Shown piece after piece: positions 12,579 through 17,601 of a stretch of 17,601 nucleotides of DNA. Each line of letters begins with the position of its first letter. Within the stretch, counting starts at the first letter, position 1. Source of the DNA: Bacillota bacterium (lineage in GTDB: Bacteria > Bacillota > Clostridia > Peptostreptococcales > Anaerovoracaceae); the NCBI GenBank assembly GCA_016302925.1, contig JAEDMR010000017.1, positions 1 to 17,601 on the forward strand, read 5' to 3'. The notes under the pieces were generated by a model. It saw only the letters and a program-made list of their open reading frames with translations, was not told the origin of the DNA and made no database searches. The position numbers were made by a program, and so were the translations under genes.

Positions 12579-13829
12579 ATGAGAGAACACAAATATTTGG
12601 AATTCAAATCAGAGGTTTCAAATACATTCTTAAAAACAGTAAGTGCCTTTGCTAATTTTAATGACGGCGAAATACTATTTGGAGTCGATGATGAGGGGAA
12701 GACGTGTGGCGTTGATCATCCGGACAAAGTCTGCCTGGATATAGAGAACCGGATTAACGACAGCATTTCGCCGAAGCCTGATTTTGAACTGCAGATTGAA
12801 TCGGGCAATATTATCAAACTTACCGTTCATAAAGGAGAATATACCCCTTATATGTATAAGGGGAAAGCATACAGACGGAGCGATACTGCCTCCATTGAAG
12901 TTGATCAGGCAGAGCTGAAAAAACTGATTTTGAACGGATCAAATCTGTATTTTGAATCACTTTCCTGTGGGGAAAAAGAGCTTTCTTTCCGCTTACTTGA
13001 AAAGAAAATGCAGGAAAAGATGGGTATAAAGGAGCTAACGGAAGATATTCTTCGTACATTGGGCCTCTACACAAAAAGCGGAAAATATAACAATGCAGCT
13101 GCTTTGCTGGCTGATAAAAACAGTTTTTATGGTGTTGATATTGCACGTTTTGGGAATTCCATAAGCGAAATCATGGACAGGGTAACCATTGAGAAAGAAT
13201 CTGTCCTGAAACAGTTTGACAAAGCAATGGAAGAATATAAACGATATTATCAGTGCGAAGAGATAACAGGAATTGAGCGTAAAACGAAAGAGTTTATACC
13301 AGAAGCTGCATTTCGTGAGGCAGTTGCAAATGCATTGGTTCACAGAGACTGGGATATGAATTCGCATGTCCGTATTTCTCTGTTTAAAGACAGGATTGAA
13401 ATAAAGTCTCCGGGAGGACTTCCAAAGGGAATCACGGAAGAAGAGTATCTGAATGGAGAAATATCATGTCTTCGAAATCCTGTTTTAGGCAACGTGTTCT
13501 TTCGGATGCATTATATAGAAATGTTTGGAACCGGTATCAGACGAATTATGGAGTCATATGAAGAAGCTACTTTAAAGCCACAGTTTCACATTACAGAGAA
13601 TGTCATCAGTGTGATTCTTCCGGTGCTGAAAAGTACCTATGAAGTAACGGCAGATGAAGAGAAAATCATCAATACACTAAAAAAGAGAAGCCTTCTTGCC
13701 AGCAGTGAAGCTGCAGCATATACCGGTTTCAGCAAGGCGAAGACGATCCGTCTGCTGAATTCTCTGATAGAAAAAGGGTATGTGGAATGCCGTGGAAACG
13801 GCAGAGGTACGAAGTATTGCCTGTCCTGA
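12579..13829 (+). CDS. AlbA_2 / Schlafen-type ATP-binding putative transcriptional regulator
   Basis: A 416-residue protein of the family often annotated as putative transcriptional regulator or RecG-related. The N-terminal AlbA_2 (Schlafen-like) domain has EFKSE at 8-12 and AFANFNDGEILFGVDDEG at 23-40. The central region holds a GHKL-type ATPase-like C-terminal block, EAVANALVHRDW (247-258), SPGGLPKG (277-284) and FGTGIRRI (316-323). Residues from about 357 form a winged-helix segment (SSEAAAYTGFSKAKTIRLLNSL). TTGGAGG precedes the ATG. The gene is visibly richer in A/T-ending codons than its neighbours, and it sits as a unit between rpsI and the carbonic-anhydrase-like gene, which suggests horizontal acquisition. 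Some family members act in phage defence or stress control; none of that can be claimed here. Confidence 0.82.
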   Translation: MREHKYLEFKSEVSNTFLKTVSAFANFNDGEILFGVDDEGKTCGVDHPDKVCLDIENRINDSISPKPDFELQIESGNIIKLTVHKGEYTPYMYKGKAYRRSDTASIEVDQAELKKLILNGSNLYFESLSCGEKELSFRLLEKKMQEKMGIKELTEDILRTLGLYTKSGKYNNAAALLADKNSFYGVDIARFGNSISEIMDRVTIEKESVLKQFDKAMEEYKRYYQCEEITGIERKTKEFIPEAAFREAVANALVHRDWDMNSHVRISLFKDRIEIKSPGGLPKGITEEEYLNGEISCLRNPVLGNVFFRMHYIEMFGTGIRRIMESYEEATLKPQFHITENVISVILPVLKSTYEVTADEEKIINTLKKRSLLASSEAAAYTGFSKAKTIRLLNSLIEKGYVECRGNGRGTKYCLS

Positions 13830-13852
13830 TATAGCAGAAAAGAGGAAAGAAA

Positions 13853-14368
13853 ATGATTAAACCATATAAGAACAATCTGCCGCAGGTGGCAGAGCAAGTA
13901 TATATCGCAGAAAACGCATCGGTCATTGGCAATGTGATCCTGGAAAGGCGGGCTTCCGTCTGGTTCGGCACGGTGATTCGAGGAGATAATGCAGCCATCA
14001 CCATCGGAGAGGATACAAACATCCAGGACAATTCCACGCTACATTGTGAACCGGGCACGCCTCTTCGGGTCGGCGACCGGGTGACGGTGGGGCATAATGT
14101 GGTGCTGCACAGCTGCACGGTGGAAGACGACTGCCTCATCGGCATGGGCGCAGTGATCATGAACCGTGCGGTAATCGGGAAGAATTCCATCGTCGGTGCA
14201 GGAGCGCTGGTGACCGAGGGAAAAGAGTTTCCGGAGAATTCGCTGATTGTCGGTTCACCTGCGAAGGTGAAACGGCAGCTGACAGAAGCAGACCTTGCAG
14301 CCATCCGGGAAAGCGCAGAGGAATATCTGCAGCTTGCGAAAGAATATGAGAATGCGTACGCAATTTAG
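13853..14368 (+). CDS. Gamma-class carbonic anhydrase-like protein
   Basis: A 171-residue left-handed beta-helix protein of hexapeptide repeats, related to gamma carbonic anhydrases and to the YrdA / PaaY / CaiE group. The three zinc-ligand histidines are present at 64 (STLHCE), 81 and 86 (TVGHNVVLHSC). The structural Arg-Asp pair RGDN is at 43-46 and Gln58 is conserved. SPAKVKRQLT (135-144) starts the C-terminal helix. Retention of all ligands suggests metal binding; whether it hydrates CO2 or acts otherwise is uncertain, as many family members show no measured activity. AGAGGAAAG precedes the ATG. It lies 23 bases after the AlbA_2 gene with no promoter visible between, so cotranscription is likely. 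Confidence 0.9.
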   Translation: MIKPYKNNLPQVAEQVYIAENASVIGNVILERRASVWFGTVIRGDNAAITIGEDTNIQDNSTLHCEPGTPLRVGDRVTVGHNVVLHSCTVEDDCLIGMGAVIMNRAVIGKNSIVGAGALVTEGKEFPENSLIVGSPAKVKRQLTEADLAAIRESAEEYLQLAKEYENAYAI

Positions 14369-14371
14369 AAC

Positions 14372-14400
14372 TTGAGAAACCCTGACTGCAGTGATATGCT
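14372..14400 (+). promoter_or_regulatory. Possible promoter of the first AEC carrier gene
   Basis: A -35-like TTGAGA (14372-14377) and a -10-like TATGCT (14395-14400) are spaced 17 bases apart, with TGA before the -10. The predicted start near 14407 would sit right at the ribosome site AAGGAGG (14408-14414), leaving a very short leader, so this is tentative. Confidence 0.4.
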
Positions 14401-14425
14401 GAGATGCAAGGAGGAAGAAAAGAAA

Positions 14426-15370
14426 ATGTACACAATTATAAGCAACATTTTACCTGTATTTTTCATCATAGCGATAGGTTTTTTCGCCAATCGGAAAGGG
14501 ATCCTTCCCAATGCGGCCAATAAATATCTGGTGGATCTGGTCATGCTGGTAACCTGTCCCTGTCTGATTCTCAGCTGCATGCTGGATCAGGAAATGAATC
14601 CGGCTCTGATGGAAAACACCATATGGATGTTTGTGGGGTCTGCAGCATTTTTCGGAGTGTTTTACTTCATTTCGAAGCTGTTTATTCTGAAAATAATGAA
14701 AATCCCTGCAGAGCAGGATGCAGGAGTGTACATGCTTATGTACACGACGGTAAATAATGGATTTATCGGATTCCCTGTAACCCTTGCCATTTTCGGAGAA
14801 GAAATTTTCTTCTACATGGTAATCCTCCAGATTATGCTGATTGTGTATGTGTATTCGCTGGGAATTGTCCAGGTGAATTACGGCAGCCCGCGGGTATCGG
14901 ACATGAAAGGTATGCTCCGGGCCATGATGAACGCCTGTACGGGAGCGACGCTGCTGAGCGTGATTCTGCTGCTTCTGGGAATCCGGCTTCCTGAAGTGAT
15001 TTTTCAAACGGTGGATCTGGTGGGAAGTGCCACGACACCGGTTTCCATGCTTGTAGTGGGTATGCAGCTGGGGAACAGTAATTTCCGACAGGTGTTTGGA
15101 AACAAGACACTGGTATCTGTTACTACAGTAAAGATGATTTCTGTACCGATTCTGACATTTCTTCTGGTCCGGTGGATTCCGATCGATATTTCACTGAAAA
15201 TTGCACTGGTATTCGGTGCAGCATTTCCGGTATCGGTTTCCGCCGTGCCGATTTCCAGTATGGAAGGAAAAAATGCAGTCCTGGCGGCAGAGGGCGTGGC
15301 ACTCTCCACCCTGCTGTCGATGGTGACGCTGCCGATTGCAGCACTGCTTTTGACTGCATTCTACTTATAA
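14426..15370 (+). CDS. AEC (auxin efflux carrier) family transporter
   Basis: A 314-residue membrane protein with about ten hydrophobic helices in two halves, the usual AEC layout. NNGFIGFPVTLAIFGEE (about residues 111-127) is the characteristic half-repeat motif, and PISSMEGKNAVLAAEGVALSTLLS (in the last 45 residues) is the matching C-terminal one. Bacterial members carry malate, other organic acids or amino acids; the substrate cannot be read here. The start is set at ATG 14426, preceded by AAGGAGG with 11-base spacing, rather than an upstream in-frame TTG at 14372 that would add 18 charged residues before the first helix. A second AEC gene lies at the end of the window on the other strand, with a MATE exporter between them. 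Confidence 0.88.
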   Translation: MYTIISNILPVFFIIAIGFFANRKGILPNAANKYLVDLVMLVTCPCLILSCMLDQEMNPALMENTIWMFVGSAAFFGVFYFISKLFILKIMKIPAEQDAGVYMLMYTTVNNGFIGFPVTLAIFGEEIFFYMVILQIMLIVYVYSLGIVQVNYGSPRVSDMKGMLRAMMNACTGATLLSVILLLLGIRLPEVIFQTVDLVGSATTPVSMLVVGMQLGNSNFRQVFGNKTLVSVTTVKMISVPILTFLLVRWIPIDISLKIALVFGAAFPVSVSAVPISSMEGKNAVLAAEGVALSTLLSMVTLPIAALLLTAFYL

Positions 15371-15414
15371 AACGCTATTTTCAATAATCTACGCAACAGA
15401 GAAGGCATTAAAAT

Positions 15415-16803
15415 ATGAAACTTTTCAGCCAGAACAATCAGTTAATGACAGAGGGTAGCATCCCGCGGCATCTGATCCGGTTTGCCATACCGCTGCTCAT
15501 AGGAAACTTTCTCCAGCAGTCCTATCAGCTGGTGGACATGATCATCGTCGGCCGCTGCATCGGAGACGGCGGCATATCCATCGCGGCAGTGGGCGTCGGA
15601 ACGTCCTTCCTGGGCATGATGATCGGTCTGTTCATGGGATTATCCACAGGCGCCGGTATTGTCATTTCCAGAGCCTACGGTGCAGGCCGCACGAAGCGGG
15701 TAAAGCACAGCATTCAGGTGGCACTGCTCCTGGCGGCGGCTGTGGCGGTGCTCATTACAGTGGCAGCCATCGGAAGCTGCAACTGGATTCTGACCCTGCT
15801 CCATACGACAGAGGATATCTTTGACCTGGCCAGTCTGTATCTGAAAATCTATGCACTTGGCTTCGTGCCTCAGCTGGTGTACAACATGGGAACCTCTGTG
15901 CTGCAGGCACTGGGAAATTCCACATCGCCTCTGACCTTTCTGGCGGTGACCTGCGTCATCAACGTGATTCTGGATCTGGTGTTCATGGGGGCGCTGCATC
16001 TGGGAGTCGGCGGTGCGGCTGCGGCCACGGTTCTGTCTCAATGTGTATCCATGGTTCTTGTACTTCGCAAAATCCGCCAGTCCGACGTGATGAAAGTGCC
16101 GGGCGAAAGGATTTTGGGGGGAAGGGGGCTGACGGAAAGCCGGTGGATCCTCCTGACCATCATCCGCTACGGCGTGCCGATTGCGATCCAGCAGCTGACC
16201 ATGAGCTTTTCCAACATGATTCTGCAGGGGCACATCAATTTGCTGGGAACGACGGCCATTGCCTCCTGGAGCATTCTGAGCAAAATCGACGGATTCATTT
16301 TGCTGCCGGTATCCAGCTTCAGTATGGCTATGACCACCTTTACCGGTCAGAACTACGGTGCCCGGCAGCTCTCGCGGATCCATGAGGGAAAGCGCTGCGT
16401 CACCTTCATGTCCGTAGGAACCACGGTGGTGCTGAGTATGATCTGCGTACTGCTGTGCGAACCGATTGTACATATTTTCGACGGGTCATCTTCCATCGTG
16501 GAGATGACAAAGGACATGGCATGGCATATGCTGCCGTTCTACTTCACACTGGCCGTGATCCGGATTTACACGGGACTGTTCAACGGACTGGGAAGACCGC
16601 TGATGGGATCTGTGACCATGATTTTCTGCATGTGCGTGATTCGTGTGACGGCAGTGACGATGCTGTTTCCGGCATTTCATTCCACCATGGCCATCTATAT
16701 TGCCTATTACGCATCCTGGTTTTCCTGCATGTTCCTGCTGATGGCAGAGTACAGGCTGATTATCCGGAAACAGATTTCAGAAGAAATGACGTTGAAGTCA
16801 TAA
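15415..16803 (+). CDS. MATE family efflux transporter
   Basis: A 462-residue cation-coupled exporter of the MATE family with about twelve helices. The N-terminal signature IPRHLIRFAIPLLIGNFLQQSY and VDMIIVGR (residues 41-48) and the second-half equivalent (RYGVPIAIQQLTMSFSNMI; TGQNYGARQ) are typical of bacterial NorM/DinF-like proteins. Such pumps export cationic drugs, metabolites or dyes; the substrate is unknown. The ribosome site is weak (GAGAAGG about 9 bases upstream). It follows the AEC gene by 44 bases and may be cotranscribed with it. Its end overlaps by 6 bases the end of the convergent second AEC gene, with no terminator between them. Confidence 0.92.
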   Translation: MKLFSQNNQLMTEGSIPRHLIRFAIPLLIGNFLQQSYQLVDMIIVGRCIGDGGISIAAVGVGTSFLGMMIGLFMGLSTGAGIVISRAYGAGRTKRVKHSIQVALLLAAAVAVLITVAAIGSCNWILTLLHTTEDIFDLASLYLKIYALGFVPQLVYNMGTSVLQALGNSTSPLTFLAVTCVINVILDLVFMGALHLGVGGAAAATVLSQCVSMVLVLRKIRQSDVMKVPGERILGGRGLTESRWILLTIIRYGVPIAIQQLTMSFSNMILQGHINLLGTTAIASWSILSKIDGFILLPVSSFSMAMTTFTGQNYGARQLSRIHEGKRCVTFMSVGTTVVLSMICVLLCEPIVHIFDGSSSIVEMTKDMAWHMLPFYFTLAVIRIYTGLFNGLGRPLMGSVTMIFCMCVIRVTAVTMLFPAFHSTMAIYIAYYASWFSCMFLLMAEYRLIIRKQISEEMTLKS

Positions 16804-17601
16804 GACAAGGGACATGACAGTGACCATGCAAATAATACTGAGAATGATGGACATGGAGTTGATGGCGCTGGACAGTCCCACATCTTCTTTTAGTTCCGCG
16901 GTGAAGGCCGGGACGATGGACGCAATGGGGCTGAAAGCCAGAATGGCCAGAGCCTGCCGGATCTCCAGACGGAACGGAAAGAGAAAGTAAAAGGCTGCCG
17001 ACAGGAGGGCTGCCGTCAGATATCGCAGAACAAGAACCCGTACAATGACCGGAAGCTGCGTTCTGTCTCCGGACAGATGAAATCCTACGCCGATCATGAG
17101 CATGGCCAGAAAGGAATTGGAATTGCTGATAATCCCCGCCAGTGTCAAAACACACTGAGGAGGCGTCAGATGCAGAAGGCAGAGTGCAATCATGACAAGA
17201 TAGGTATCAAAAGGTATGGAAGAAAACAGTGTTTTGAAAATCCGCAGGGCAAGGTGACGGGTTTTTCCACCTTTCACAGAAGAAGCAATCGCATAGGATG
17301 AGCCCATGCAGATAAACGCATTTCCTGTATCAAAAAGACTGGTGGTTATGATGCCTGCAGGTCCTAAGAAACTCTGTGTAAATGGCAGGGCAAAGTTTCC
17401 GATATTGTAGCCGGACAGATTGAGAATCTGAAAGGCACGGATATTCTTTTCACTGCGAAGGCCGGATAAAAAGCCGAGAATCATGTACAGAAGGCCTCCG
17501 CTGAAACCGAGTACAGCAACAAAGAGCATGGAAAGATCCAGTTCCATTCCGGAAAAATTATAGATTATTGCTGCCGGAAGAGTAATCCTGACAACAATTT
17601 T
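16798..17601 (-). CDS. AEC family transporter, N-terminus outside window (partial)
   Basis: The frame is open to the right edge of the window, so this gene is incomplete. The visible 267 residues include SGYNIGNFALPFTQSFLGPAG, the AEC half-repeat motif, and near the end FSPIASIVPAFTAELKEDVG with a final helix, matching AEC carriers. The in-frame ATG at 17547 is not taken as the start, because it has no ribosome site and the 18 codons upstream read as carrier sequence (KIVVRITLPAAIIYNFSG). About 45 residues are probably missing. Its stop lies 6 bases inside the end of the convergent MATE gene. It is quite different in sequence from the AEC carrier at 14426-15370, so it is not a recent duplicate. 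Confidence 0.85.
   Translation of the reverse strand, partial: KIVVRITLPAAIIYNFSGMELDLSMLFVAVLGFSGGLLYMILGFLSGLRSEKNIRAFQILNLSGYNIGNFALPFTQSFLGPAGIITTSLFDTGNAFICMGSSYAIASSVKGGKTRHLALRIFKTLFSSIPFDTYLVMIALCLLHLTPPQCVLTLAGIISNSNSFLAMLMIGVGFHLSGDRTQLPVIVRVLVLRYLTAALLSAAFYFLFPFRLEIRQALAILAFSPIASIVPAFTAELKEDVGLSSAINSMSIILSIICMVTVMSLVL

Noticed and set aside
15350..15414. Promoter for the MATE gene (TTGACT near 15353)
   Set aside because: No -10 box at 16-18 bases; the match is probably chance within the AEC coding end.
17545..17547. ATG as the start of the last minus-strand carrier gene
   Set aside because: No ribosome site, and the 18 upstream codons remain open and read like carrier sequence, so the gene is truncated by the window edge.

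Overview
The window looks like chromosomal DNA of a mid-G+C Bacillota, most likely an anaerobic Clostridia. The evidence is the neighbourhood rho / DUF1385 (YqhQ) / prmC / rpmE / prfA, strong GGAGG-type ribosome sites, and vegetative-type promoters with 17-18 bp spacers. The family cannot be fixed from sequence reading alone. No tRNA or rRNA gene, CRISPR array, insertion sequence or prophage is visible.

Region 1 (1-7315) is a housekeeping translation and nucleotide block on the + strand. It holds the end of rho, a DUF1385 membrane protein translationally coupled to prmC (release-factor methyltransferase), rpmE (L31) as an insulated unit with its own promoter and terminator, and then a probable operon. 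That operon is prfA (RF1), the Sua5-type t6A synthase, rpiB, upp and tyrS. PrmC modifies the RF1 encoded just downstream, so the block joins termination, tRNA modification and charging with ribose and pyrimidine salvage.

Region 2 (7343-9188) has a small double zinc-ribbon protein (+) and, converging on it through a shared hairpin terminator, an XpaC-family membrane protein (-) with an added winged-helix-like segment.

Region 3 (9195-11287) is the most interesting part. A promoter whose start site falls exactly at the first base of a tandem glycine riboswitch drives a UPF0126 / 'glycine transporter' family gene and an azlC-azlD pair. This makes a three-gene amino-acid transport unit under apparent glycine control. 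A 9-bp plus 6-bp complementarity between aptamer 2 and the Shine-Dalgarno region suggests a translational switch. The divergent XpaC-like gene has its -35 box only 6 bp from that of the riboswitch operon.

Region 4 (11320-12436) is rplM-rpsI with a promoter, a long structured leader and a terminator. Region 5 (12501-17601) is accessory: an AT-richer AlbA_2/Schlafen-type regulator with a possible operator, a gamma-class carbonic anhydrase-like protein, an AEC-family carrier, a MATE exporter and, tail to tail with it, a second AEC carrier that runs off the window end.

Small oddities: two perfect short tandem duplications (11 bp and 13 bp) sit exactly across the stop codons of upp and the glycine-transporter gene. 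A minimal AUG-AGA-UAA frame abuts the Sua5 start codon. All assignments are by reading; no database search was run.
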